Shown one piece after another: positions 1-5,470 of a stretch of DNA of 5,470 nucleotides. Source of the stretch: Candidatus Cloacimonadota bacterium (GTDB taxonomy: Bacteria > Cloacimonadota > Cloacimonadia > Cloacimonadales > TCS61); contig JAUVKM010000171.1 in NCBI GenBank assembly GCA_030596265.1, positions 1 through 5,470 of the forward strand, read 5' to 3'. A model generated the notes under the pieces. The model was not told the DNA's origin. It did no database searches and was given only the letters and a program-made list of their open reading frames with translations. How positions within the stretch are numbered: position 1 is the stretch's first letter; every line of letters starts with the position of its first letter. Position numbers and translations under genes: made by a program.

Positions 1-182
1 GGAAAATTAAAACCATAAAACAATTGAATTCTCCAGCAGGATATAATCAGATCTCTTGGAATGGGAAAGATGCAGATGGAGACAAAATTGCCAATAACAC
101 ATATTTCTATAAAATCAAAGCTAAACAATTATCTAATAATAGAATTACTGAGAAAATTGGTAAATTGATTATTTTAAAGTAG
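1..182 (+). CDS. C-terminal end of a secreted/surface protein with a FlgD-like Ig or type IX-type sorting domain (partial, 5' end outside window)
   Basis: An open frame enters from the left edge; the first full codon is at 3, and it runs 59 codons to a TAG at 180-182. The visible residues contain GYNQISWNGKDADGD, then IANNTYFYKIKAK and a final GKLIILK. The spacing G-x-N-x-I-x-W-x-G-x-D-x-D-G, followed by a Y-x-Y-x-I strand and a terminal GKL-hydrophobic-K strand, matches the FlgD-type Ig-like fold. It also matches the C-terminal sorting domains found at the end of large extracellular proteins (peptidases, PorU-like or adhesin-like proteins) in FCB-group bacteria. Such domains direct export by the type IX system. 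Which protein this is cannot be told, because the catalytic or binding part lies upstream. The type IX assignment is inferred; the Ig-like pattern is seen directly. The next gene begins 96 bp downstream with its own apparent promoter, so the two are probably not functionally linked. Confidence 0.7.
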   Translation, partial: KIKTIKQLNSPAGYNQISWNGKDADGDKIANNTYFYKIKAKQLSNNRITEKIGKLIILK

Positions 183-213
183 AGAGTTGACAAGAAAGAG
201 TAATAATTTTTTT

Positions 214-241
214 TTGAACAGCTAAAAAGGTTATATATAAA
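214..241 (+). promoter_or_regulatory. Candidate sigma70-type promoter for the EF-G-like gene
   Basis: TTGAAC at 214-219 (4 of 6 to the -35 consensus) and TATAAA at 236-241 (5 of 6 to the -10 consensus) are separated by 16 bp. This would start transcription near 248 and give a leader of about 30 nt before the ATG at 279. A run of nine T precedes the -35 box at 207-215, a possible A/T-tract UP-like element. The region is so AT-rich that chance matches are likely, and the lineage's promoter consensus is unknown, so this is a reasonable guess rather than a firm site. Confidence 0.4.
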
Positions 242-269
242 ATTTAGAAATAATATATAATATAAATGC

Positions 270-274
270 GGAGG
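270..274 (+). promoter_or_regulatory. Shine-Dalgarno of the EF-G-like gene
   Basis: GGAGG lies four bases before the ATG at 279. It is the strongest ribosome binding site in the window and fixes the start codon. The 4-nt spacer is on the short side. Confidence 0.8.
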
Positions 275-278
275 ACAT

Positions 279-2315
279 ATGAAAACCATTAGAAACATCG
301 CTCTTGTCGGAGCTATTGGTGCTGGAAAGACCAGTCTTGTTGAACAAATGTTATTCAACTCGAAAACGACAACCAGAATCGGTAAGATCGAGGATGGCAC
401 TACTGTCATGGACTTCAATCCAGAAGAGATTGAAAGAAAGTCTTCGGTTTCTCTGGGAATTGCAAATCTTATGTGGAAAAAAAATAAGATCAATATTCTT
501 GATGCACCAGGTCTGGTAGATTTTAGCTCAGAGCAGATATCTGCATCAATCGCCGTGGAAACAATATTGTTTGTAGTGAACGGAGCTTCAGAATTTGACG
601 TTAGTCTTGAAAAATCAATAGAATTGCTCGCAGATAGACCTGTTGTGAAAGGTTTTATTATTAATAGAATAGATAATGAGGGTGCAGATTTCAATAAAGC
701 AATTGAAAGGATTAGAGAGAATACGGATTTCAATCCAACACCTATTTTAATTCCAATTGGAAGCGAGCATAAATTTGAAGGTGTTGTCGATATTGCACAA
801 GGTAAAGCATTTAAAAACGGAAAAGAAATCGATATTCCTGCAGATATGGCAGATCAGGTTGAAGAAAGCAAAATGGAATTGATGGAAGCTGTTGCGGAAA
901 GTGATGATGCACTTCTTGAGAAATATTTTGAAGTTGGTGAACTTACAAAAGAAGAGATGACAATTGGTTTAAAGAATGCAATTGTTCAAGGTAAATTGAT
1001 GCCTGCTTTTGCAACTTCTGCAACTCATGATATTGGATTAACTGACCTGATGGATGCAATCGTGGAATATTTACCTTCCCCTGCAGATAGAAACGAACTT
1101 CAAGTTATCGAGAAAAAAGAAGAAAAAATAATCCAACTCAGTGAGACTGGAGACCTATTTGCGTATATTTTTAAATCATTTTCCGATCCGAATGTTGGTG
1201 ATATCTCTTATGTGAGAGTTTTTTCAGGTAAGATGACAAGTGGTTTAGATGTTTATATTCCTGAAAGGGATAACAAAGATAGAATTGGTTCAATGTATTT
1301 TGTGAATGGGAAGAATAGGAAAGATACTGATGAATTGAAAGCTGGAGATATCGGTGGTTTAGTTAAAATGAAAGTTGCCCGTGGTTTTAATACAATCGTT
1401 AATACAAATTCTAAACTAAAGTTCCGTGAAATCAAACTTCCTACACCTGTTTACTGGCAGAGTATCAAAGCAGTTAATCAGCATGATGAAGATAAGATCG
1501 GTGCAGCTTTAGGGAAATTGATGGATGAAGATCATACATTAAATCTTGATATGAATCAGGAGACTGCTGAGAATGTTATTTCATGTATTGGTGAACAACA
1601 AGTTACGCTCCTTCAAAAAAGATTAAAAACCAGATATAAGATTGAAGCAAATTTAAAGACACCTGCAGTTCCATATAAAGAAACAATTTCTGGATCGGCT
1701 GATGTGCATTATAAACATAAAAAGCAATCAGGTGGAAAGGGTCAATTTGGTGAAGTATATTTTAGAGTTAAGCCACTTCCTCGTGGTAGCGGATTTGAAT
1801 TCGTTAACTCTGTTGTTGGTGGACGAATTCCTACTAAATTCATTCCGGCTATCGAGAAGGGATTAGTTGAAGTAATTGGAAAGGGTATCATTTCCGGTAA
1901 TCAGATCGTTGACCTTTGTGTTGATGTATATGATGGTGGTTATCATGATGTAGATTCATCTGAAATGGCTTTTAAAATTGCTTCCTGGAATGCGCTGAAA
2001 AAAGCATTTGAAATTGCAAAACCAATTCTTCTTGAGCCTGTTCATAAAGTTCAAATTATTATTCCTGATGAATATATGGGTGATGTGATGGGTGATATCT
2101 CTACGAGAAGAGGCAAAATTCAGGGTATGGAAAAGCAAGTTAAAAAGCAGATATTAAATGCTGAAATGCCTTTATCCGAATTACTGAATTACTATCCTGC
2201 ACTTAAATCATTGACTCAGGGACGTGGAAAATTTACACAAGAATTCTCACATTATGAAAAAGTTCCTGGTGAAATTGCAACTAAAGTGATTGCCGAAGCA
2301 AATAAAGAAGATTAG
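279..2315 (+). CDS. fusA2: Elongation factor G-like translational GTPase (divergent EF-G paralog, EF-G-2 type)
   Basis: Complete 678-residue protein with the five-domain EF-G plan; E. coli EF-G has 704. Canonical EF-G is a cytoplasmic GTPase that drives tRNA-mRNA translocation on the ribosome. Domain I has a P-loop at 11-18 (GAIGAGKT), switch I with DFNPEEIER at 45-53, G3 DAPG at 75-78, G4 NRID at 129-132 and G5-like TSA at 246-248. Domain II follows from about 290. Domain IV has the QSGGKGQFGEV loop near 483-493 and DGGYHDVDSSE at 552-562, keeping the tip histidine H556. The C-terminal domain V ends with TQGRGKF and HYEKVP. Relative to EF-G proper, G3 has Leu79 where catalytic His follows DTPG, and G4 has Arg130 for Lys. 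GxxxxGKT plus DFNPEEI resembles EF-G-2/FusA2 proteins of Thermus and Mycobacterium, so a canonical fusA is expected elsewhere (inference). Its own promoter and a following terminator suggest a separate unit. Exact role is uncertain. Confidence 0.93.
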   Translation: MKTIRNIALVGAIGAGKTSLVEQMLFNSKTTTRIGKIEDGTTVMDFNPEEIERKSSVSLGIANLMWKKNKINILDAPGLVDFSSEQISASIAVETILFVVNGASEFDVSLEKSIELLADRPVVKGFIINRIDNEGADFNKAIERIRENTDFNPTPILIPIGSEHKFEGVVDIAQGKAFKNGKEIDIPADMADQVEESKMELMEAVAESDDALLEKYFEVGELTKEEMTIGLKNAIVQGKLMPAFATSATHDIGLTDLMDAIVEYLPSPADRNELQVIEKKEEKIIQLSETGDLFAYIFKSFSDPNVGDISYVRVFSGKMTSGLDVYIPERDNKDRIGSMYFVNGKNRKDTDELKAGDIGGLVKMKVARGFNTIVNTNSKLKFREIKLPTPVYWQSIKAVNQHDEDKIGAALGKLMDEDHTLNLDMNQETAENVISCIGEQQVTLLQKRLKTRYKIEANLKTPAVPYKETISGSADVHYKHKKQSGGKGQFGEVYFRVKPLPRGSGFEFVNSVVGGRIPTKFIPAIEKGLVEVIGKGIISGNQIVDLCVDVYDGGYHDVDSSEMAFKIASWNALKKAFEIAKPILLEPVHKVQIIIPDEYMGDVMGDISTRRGKIQGMEKQVKKQILNAEMPLSELLNYYPALKSLTQGRGKFTQEFSHYEKVPGEIATKVIAEANKED

Positions 2316-2318
2316 ATA
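2290..2318 (+). promoter_or_regulatory. Weak candidate promoter for yebC inside the 3' end of the EF-G-like gene
   Basis: TTGCCG at 2290-2295 and TAGATA at 2313-2318 (overlapping the TAG stop) are separated by 17 bp. Transcription would start near 2325, exactly at the first base of the terminator hairpin, so transcripts would still have to pass the terminator. The match is modest in AT-rich sequence. It is listed because yebC otherwise has no room for a promoter after the terminator. Confidence 0.2.
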
Positions 2319-2324
2319 ATCAAT

Positions 2325-2361
2325 AAGACCTGCAGGAATAATCTCCACAGGTCTTTTTTTT
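2325..2361 (+). terminator. Rho-independent terminator after the EF-G-like gene
   Basis: AAGACCTG at 2325-2332 pairs perfectly with CAGGTCTT at 2348-2355. An inner GGA/TCC (2335-2337 with 2344-2346) can extend the stem across a small internal loop. Eight T residues follow at 2354-2361, overlapping the base of the stem. It starts nine bases after the EF-G stop codon, the normal place for a terminator. It is only 19 bp from the yebC ATG, so yebC expression must depend on readthrough, or the hairpin acts as an attenuator. Confidence 0.8.
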
Positions 2362-2365
2362 ATTT

Positions 2366-2370
2366 AGAGG
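2366..2370 (+). promoter_or_regulatory. Shine-Dalgarno of yebC
   Basis: AGAGG lies ten bases before the ATG at 2381 and only four bases after the terminator's T-run. A transcript ending at the terminator would therefore lack this site. Confidence 0.6.
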
Positions 2371-2380
2371 ATTTTACAAT

Positions 2381-3130
2381 ATGTCCGGACATAGTAAATG
2401 GAGTTCTATAAAGCATAAAAAGGGTGCTGCGGATGCAAAACGTGGTAAAATATTTACTAAATTAGTAAAAGAGATCATTGTTGCTGCAAAAGAAGGTGGC
2501 GGTGATCAGGAAATGAACCCGCGTTTACGATTAGCCGTCTCTACTGCAAAAGGTTCAAATATGCCTAATTCAAATATAGAAAGGGCAATTAAAAGAGGAA
2601 CCGGTGAATTAGATGGTGTTAATTATGATCATTTTATTTATGAAGGCTATGGTCACAATGGTGTTGCGATTATCGTGGAAACTCTTACCGATAATAAACA
2701 ACGAACGGTTGCAGATGTTAGGCATATCTTCTCTAAGTATGGTGGAAATTTAGCAGAGAATGGATCTGTCTCTTATATGTTCGATCAAAAGGGTCTGATA
2801 ATGATTCCTGAAAATGATCTTGATGAAGATGAAGTAATGATGGCTTCGCTTGATGCTGGAGCAGAAGATTTTATTGTTGAAGAAGGGAATTTTATTATTT
2901 ATACTGCTTATACTGATCTTCATAGTGTTCTTAAAAAATTAGAAGAATCAGGCTACAACATAGAAAAGGCCGAACTTACTAGAATTCCCCAAAATACAAT
3001 TCAGGCTGATGAAGTTGCAGAGAAGTTGCTAAAATTAATTGATCATTTGGAAGACTGCGATGATGTACAGAAAGTATATGCAAATTTCGAGATCTCAGAT
3101 GAAGTTTTCGAAAGGTTAGCTGAAGATTGA
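2381..3130 (+). CDS. yebC: YebC/PmpR/TACO1-family protein
   Basis: Complete 249-residue member of the YebC family, at the usual family length. The start is fixed by the hallmark N-terminus MSGHSKWSSIKHKKGAADAKR. Further family signatures are GKIFTKLVKEI (22-32), NPRLRLAVSTAK (46-57), NMPNSNIERAIKRGTGE (60-76), YEGYGHNGVAIIVE (87-100) and the NRTVADVRH-type segment TDNKQRTVADVRHIFSK (103-119), ahead of the acidic C-terminal half. The family is cytoplasmic. It was long annotated as a transcriptional regulator, and bacterial and mitochondrial members (TACO1) have more recently been linked to translation of ribosome-stalling, proline-rich sequences. Which role applies here cannot be read from the sequence. 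yebC next to ruvC is a conserved arrangement, as in E. coli, and the stop codon overlaps the ruvC start. No defect is visible. Confidence 0.97.
   Translation: MSGHSKWSSIKHKKGAADAKRGKIFTKLVKEIIVAAKEGGGDQEMNPRLRLAVSTAKGSNMPNSNIERAIKRGTGELDGVNYDHFIYEGYGHNGVAIIVETLTDNKQRTVADVRHIFSKYGGNLAENGSVSYMFDQKGLIMIPENDLDEDEVMMASLDAGAEDFIVEEGNFIIYTAYTDLHSVLKKLEESGYNIEKAELTRIPQNTIQADEVAEKLLKLIDHLEDCDDVQKVYANFEISDEVFERLAED
3111..3130 (+). promoter_or_regulatory. yebC-ruvC junction: weak Shine-Dalgarno and TTGA stop/start overlap
   Basis: AAAGG (3111-3115) sits inside the end of yebC, 11 bases before the TTG start codon of ruvC. The yebC TGA at 3128-3130 overlaps that TTG (3127-3129). A rare start codon plus a weak binding site suggests low RuvC output driven by ribosomes terminating on yebC. 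Confidence 0.55.
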
Positions 3131-3606
3131 TTATTCTTGGAATAGATCCTGGTAGTCTCAATGTAGGCTATGGAATTTTACAAGTTGAAAAACGAAAAAT
3201 AGTAGCTGCTGGATGTGACACAATAGTAATCAATCCAAAATTACAATTGGCAGAAAGATTAGTTCTGATACATTCCGGAATGAATAAAATTATTGCTGAA
3301 TACAAACCGGATATTGCTGTTGTAGAAACTATATTTTATGGAAAAAATATCAAATCAGCTTTTACTTTAGGACATGCTAGAGGTGTGATCCTATTAGCTC
3401 TGGCTCAATATAGTATTGAAATAGTAGAATTTTCTCCTAGAGAAGTAAAAAAATCTGTTGTTGGAAATGGTAATGCATCAAAAGAACAAGTTGCATATAT
3501 GGTTCAGAAAATTTTAAACATGAGCACCAAACCAAAAACAGAAGATGCAACAGATGCACTTGCAATTGCACTTTGTCAATTCAACAAAAATAAATTTAAA
3601 TACTAA
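3127..3606 (+). CDS. ruvC: Crossover junction endodeoxyribonuclease RuvC (Holliday junction resolvase)
   Basis: Complete 159-residue RuvC, slightly shorter than the 173 of E. coli. As a dimer on RuvAB-bound Holliday junctions it cuts two strands symmetrically to finish recombinational repair. The RNase H-like fold opens with MIILGIDPGSLNVGYG, and the four metal-binding acids are all present: D7, E67 (VVETIFYGKN), D140 and D143 (EDATDALAIAL). The conserved aromatic F70 follows E67, and LGHARGV at 81-87 is typical. The start is TTG at 3127. An in-frame TGA at 3121-3123 rules out anything upstream, and the next in-frame ATG (codon 52) would lose D7. TTG overlaps the yebC stop as TTGA, so translation is probably coupled. 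A modest AAAGG at 3111-3115 could serve as Shine-Dalgarno. The enzyme looks intact. Confidence 0.96.
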   Translation: MIILGIDPGSLNVGYGILQVEKRKIVAAGCDTIVINPKLQLAERLVLIHSGMNKIIAEYKPDIAVVETIFYGKNIKSAFTLGHARGVILLALAQYSIEIVEFSPREVKKSVVGNGNASKEQVAYMVQKILNMSTKPKTEDATDALAIALCQFNKNKFKY

Positions 3607-3674
3607 ATAAATGTGGACATTATTGTCTTATATTAATAGCTGTAATTGATAGAATTTGAGAAAAGAGGGTAAAT
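3607..3674 (+). other. ruvC-ruvA intergenic gap
   Basis: This 68-bp AT-rich spacer is the only sizeable gap in the yebC-rsmB block. It holds a small GACA-TTAT-TGTC hairpin (3616-3627) without a T-run, so it is not a terminator, and the ruvA ribosome binding site. TAGAAT at 3650-3655 resembles a -10 box but has no -35 box at proper spacing. No reading frame or RNA gene is supported. Confidence 0.5.
3665..3669 (+). promoter_or_regulatory. Shine-Dalgarno of ruvA
   Basis: GAGGG lies five bases before the ATG at 3675, a good fit that supports this start. Confidence 0.7.
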
Positions 3675-4286
3675 ATGTATTCTTACCTAAAAGGCGCATT
3701 ATCAGAGAAAAATCCCAACACGATTGTAGTTGACTGCAATGGAGTTGGATATGAATTATTCATACCATTGAGTACCTATGACAAATTACCGGAAACAGGG
3801 AAGGAAGTAAAAGTTTTAGTACACTATTCATTTAATGAATCTGACGGTGTGAGACTATTTGGATTTTACTCTGATGAAGAGAAATTACTTTTCAGAAAAT
3901 TGATCAATATTTCCAAAGTTGGACCCAAATTGGCTTTATCAGTTCTTTCAGGACTTTCTATAGCTGATTTGATACGTGCTGTTCAAATGGGTGATGTAGA
4001 TCTGATCACTACAATACACGGTATTGGGAAAAAATCTGCTGAACGTCTTATTATTGAGTTGAAAGATAAGGTTGGTAATATTACTTCAATACCTTTAGAT
4101 GGAAATTATCCTGGTGCCGATTCAGAACTGATTCAAGATGCAGAAACAGCTCTTCTTACATTGGGATATAAACGTTATGATGCTAGAAAAATAATTTCAA
4201 AATTGATGAAAGAAAATGATTTTTCAACTTCAGAAGAAATAACTAAAGCTGCAATTAAGGCATTATATAAAAAACGAAATATATGA
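3675..4286 (+). CDS. ruvA: Holliday junction branch migration protein RuvA
   Basis: Complete 203-residue RuvA, the same length class as E. coli. RuvA tetramers clamp the four-way junction and load the RuvB motor for branch migration. Domain I (about 1-64) is an OB-fold starting MYSYLKGALSEK and ending RLFGF. Domain II carries two helix-hairpin-helix motifs, ISKVGPKLALSVLSG (79-93) and ITTIHGIGKKSAERLIIELK (110-129), which grip the DNA backbone. Domain III (about 150-203), with LGYKRYDARKIISKL, is the RuvB-contacting module behind a flexible linker. The acidic pin region reads NESDG (54-58): Asp57 aligns with the conserved Asp, but the neighbouring conserved acid is Ser56, with Glu55 shifted by one. 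The start is supported by a nearby GAGGG. The stop overlaps the rsmB ATG. ruvB does not follow, so it must lie elsewhere in the genome. Confidence 0.96.
   Translation: MYSYLKGALSEKNPNTIVVDCNGVGYELFIPLSTYDKLPETGKEVKVLVHYSFNESDGVRLFGFYSDEEKLLFRKLINISKVGPKLALSVLSGLSIADLIRAVQMGDVDLITTIHGIGKKSAERLIIELKDKVGNITSIPLDGNYPGADSELIQDAETALLTLGYKRYDARKIISKLMKENDFSTSEEITKAAIKALYKKRNI
4283..4286 (+). promoter_or_regulatory. ATGA stop/start overlap coupling ruvA and rsmB
   Basis: The rsmB ATG (4283-4285) and ruvA TGA (4284-4286) share three bases. No Shine-Dalgarno is visible within the last 20 bases of ruvA; the nearest purine run, AAGG at 4257-4260, is 22 bases away. Reinitiation by ribosomes finishing ruvA is therefore the likely way rsmB is translated. 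An in-frame TAA at 4268-4270 excludes an upstream start. Confidence 0.65.
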
Positions 4287-5470
4287 TAGATGTAAGACTG
4301 GAAGCGTATAAGATAATTCTCAAAGTTATCTCTAAGAATATATTTTCTGATAAATTACTCCATCAGATGACAAAGAAGATCAATCAGGCGGGAGAAAGAT
4401 CGGATCTGTTATATGTACTTGTGAAGGGTGTTATAAAAATGCATGTCAACTTAGAATATATCGCTTCCCTGTATACAGATCCAAAGAAGTTTCCAAATAC
4501 AAATATTAAAATAAAGGTACTTTTGTATCTAGGACTGTATCAACTTATATATTGTGATTATATACCACAACATGCTGCTGTGAATGAAACTGTTTCCATC
4601 GCGAAGAAGTTGTATGGAGAGAAAATTGCTAAGTTTATAAATGCTATCTTAAGGAAGTATCTTCGTGAAGAGAAAATTGAATATCCTAAAGAGACCCTGG
4701 ATAGAATCTCTGTTCAGTATTCATTTCCTAGAGAAATAATTGAGAAATGGATAGAATATTGGGGTGTAGAAAATACCGAAAAATTATGTAAATATTATAA
4801 TCAGCCTCCCAATTTACATATTCGCATAAATACATGTGCTACAAATAAAAAAAGATTAATGGATTATTTATTAAGACGTGAGATAATAGTTATCGAAAGT
4901 GATGTTTCAGAGAACATTTTAATTACAGACCAAGCAAGAGATGTACTAAACGAGGTTTCCTTCTCAGAAGGGTATTTTTCTATTCAGGACGTGTCCGCCG
5001 CTCTGGTTGTAGAATTATTGAATCCTGCACAAAACGAATCTATCATAGATCTTTTTGCCGCACCAGGTGGGAAAGCTACTTATATTGCAGAATTAATGCG
5101 AAATTCGGGTGAATTGATAGCAGTTGACAAATTTCCAAACAAAATTAAGAAATTAAAAAGAGCAGTTGAAAGGCTGCAGATAACTAATATGAAACTACAT
5201 GCGAACGATGCCTTCAAATTTGGGCCAATAGCTCCAGCTTATGATAGAGTACTTCTAGATGTTCCATGTTCAGGTTGGGGAGTCTTTCAGAAGAAAGCGG
5301 AACTAAGATGGCAGAAGAATCAGGATATGAAGGAACTAATAAAACTTCAGAAGAAAGCACTTGATCTGGGAGCGAGATTCTTATGTCCTGGTGGTGTTAT
5401 GGTTTATAGCACTTGCACTTTGAATAAAGAGGAAAATGAGGAACAAGTTGAGAACTTTCTGAATAGAAAT
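4283..5470 (+). CDS. rsmB: 16S rRNA (cytosine-967 C5)-methyltransferase RsmB (partial, 3' end outside window)
   Basis: 396 codons are visible and the frame is still open at the right edge; the family is usually around 430-450 residues, so only the end is missing. Known members transfer a methyl group from S-adenosylmethionine to C967 of 16S rRNA. Residues 1 to about 130 form the NusB-like RNA-binding domain, with QHAAVNETVSIAKK (96-109) and KFINAILRKYL (117-127). The Fmu/NOL1-NOP2-sun methyltransferase domain follows. FSIQDVSAALV (232-242) precedes motif I DLFAAPGGK (256-264), which binds SAM, and D282 is the likely ribose-binding acid. Motif IV is DVPCSGWG (326-333) with C329, and motif VI is YSTCT (375-379) with the catalytic C378. 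Both cysteines of the two-cysteine RNA m5C mechanism are present, so the enzyme should be active. NusB plus Fmu in this order separates RsmB from RsmF. It overlaps ruvA by four bases. Confidence 0.95.
   Translation, partial: MIDVRLEAYKIILKVISKNIFSDKLLHQMTKKINQAGERSDLLYVLVKGVIKMHVNLEYIASLYTDPKKFPNTNIKIKVLLYLGLYQLIYCDYIPQHAAVNETVSIAKKLYGEKIAKFINAILRKYLREEKIEYPKETLDRISVQYSFPREIIEKWIEYWGVENTEKLCKYYNQPPNLHIRINTCATNKKRLMDYLLRREIIVIESDVSENILITDQARDVLNEVSFSEGYFSIQDVSAALVVELLNPAQNESIIDLFAAPGGKATYIAELMRNSGELIAVDKFPNKIKKLKRAVERLQITNMKLHANDAFKFGPIAPAYDRVLLDVPCSGWGVFQKKAELRWQKNQDMKELIKLQKKALDLGARFLCPGGVMVYSTCTLNKEENEEQVENFLNRN

Noticed and set aside
187..207. Perfect TTGACA at 187-192 as a -35 box
   Set aside because: The nearest -10-like sequence (TAATAAT, 201-207) is only 8 bp away, and at 17 bp spacing there is only a T-run.
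168..215. Terminator for the first gene using the T-run at 207-215
   Set aside because: Only an AT-only ATTATT/AATAAT pairing (168-173 with 202-207) with a loop of 28 bases can form, with no GC-rich stem before the T-run.
256..261. Perfect TATAAT before the EF-G-like gene
   Set aside because: It has no -35 at proper spacing, and transcription would begin almost at the Shine-Dalgarno. It most likely reflects the AT-rich leader.
304..519. Plus-strand 71-codon frame within the EF-G-like gene
   Set aside because: It is an out-of-frame shadow of the GTPase domain with no own ribosome binding site or recognisable motif.
107..733. Long minus-strand reading frame (208 codons)
   Set aside because: It lies antisense to the first gene's tail and to the conserved EF-G G domain. 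Its translation is low-complexity, rich in Ser, Leu and Ile, with no family resemblance, as expected from the AT-rich complement.
1956..2138. Minus-strand 60-codon frame (similar ones at 1253-1435 and 2979-3161)
   Set aside because: These are antisense shadows of conserved coding sequence with no independent support.
3623..3655. Internal promoter for ruvA
   Set aside because: TTGTCT (3623-3628) and TAGAAT (3650-3655) are 21 bp apart, too far. At 17 bp the -10 matches only two of six bases.

Overview
The window reads as ordinary housekeeping DNA from an AT-rich bacterium, with every recognisable gene on the + strand. The best lineage guess is the FCB group, possibly Candidatus Cloacimonadota. 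This is inferred from two things: the first gene ends in a FlgD-like/type IX-type C-terminal domain, as on secreted proteins of that group, and the EF-G is a divergent paralog. Sequence alone does not prove it, and Marinimicrobia or a Bacteroidetes relative are alternatives.

Layout: (1) 1-182, the last 59 codons of a secreted or surface protein. (2) 183-278, an AT-rich intergenic region with a plausible sigma70-type promoter and a strong Shine-Dalgarno. (3) 279-2315, a complete 678-residue EF-G-like translational GTPase with altered G motifs. (4) 2325-2361, a good intrinsic terminator squeezed between this gene and the next. (5) 2381-3130, yebC. (6) 3127-3606, ruvC, starting with TTG inside a TTGA overlap with the yebC stop. 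(7) a 68-bp gap. (8) 3675-4286, ruvA. (9) 4283-5470, rsmB, overlapping ruvA by ATGA and cut off by the window end after 396 codons.

The genes fall into two functional themes. The EF-G paralog, YebC (a ribosome-associated/regulatory factor family) and RsmB (16S rRNA m5C967 methyltransferase) all act on the ribosome or translation. RuvC and RuvA form the Holliday-junction resolvase and branch-migration machinery. yebC-ruvC-ruvA is a widely conserved order, but ruvB, its usual partner, is not the next gene; rsmB takes its place. Tight overlaps suggest that yebC-ruvC and ruvA-rsmB are translationally coupled and that yebC-ruvC-ruvA-rsmB is one operon. The EF-G gene is probably a separate or only partly connected transcription unit because of the terminator.

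I found no mobile element, CRISPR array, RNA gene or clearly new system. The points most worth a second look are the degenerate GTPase motifs of the EF-G paralog, its placement next to yebC, the terminator immediately before the yebC ribosome binding site, and the unusual gene junctions.
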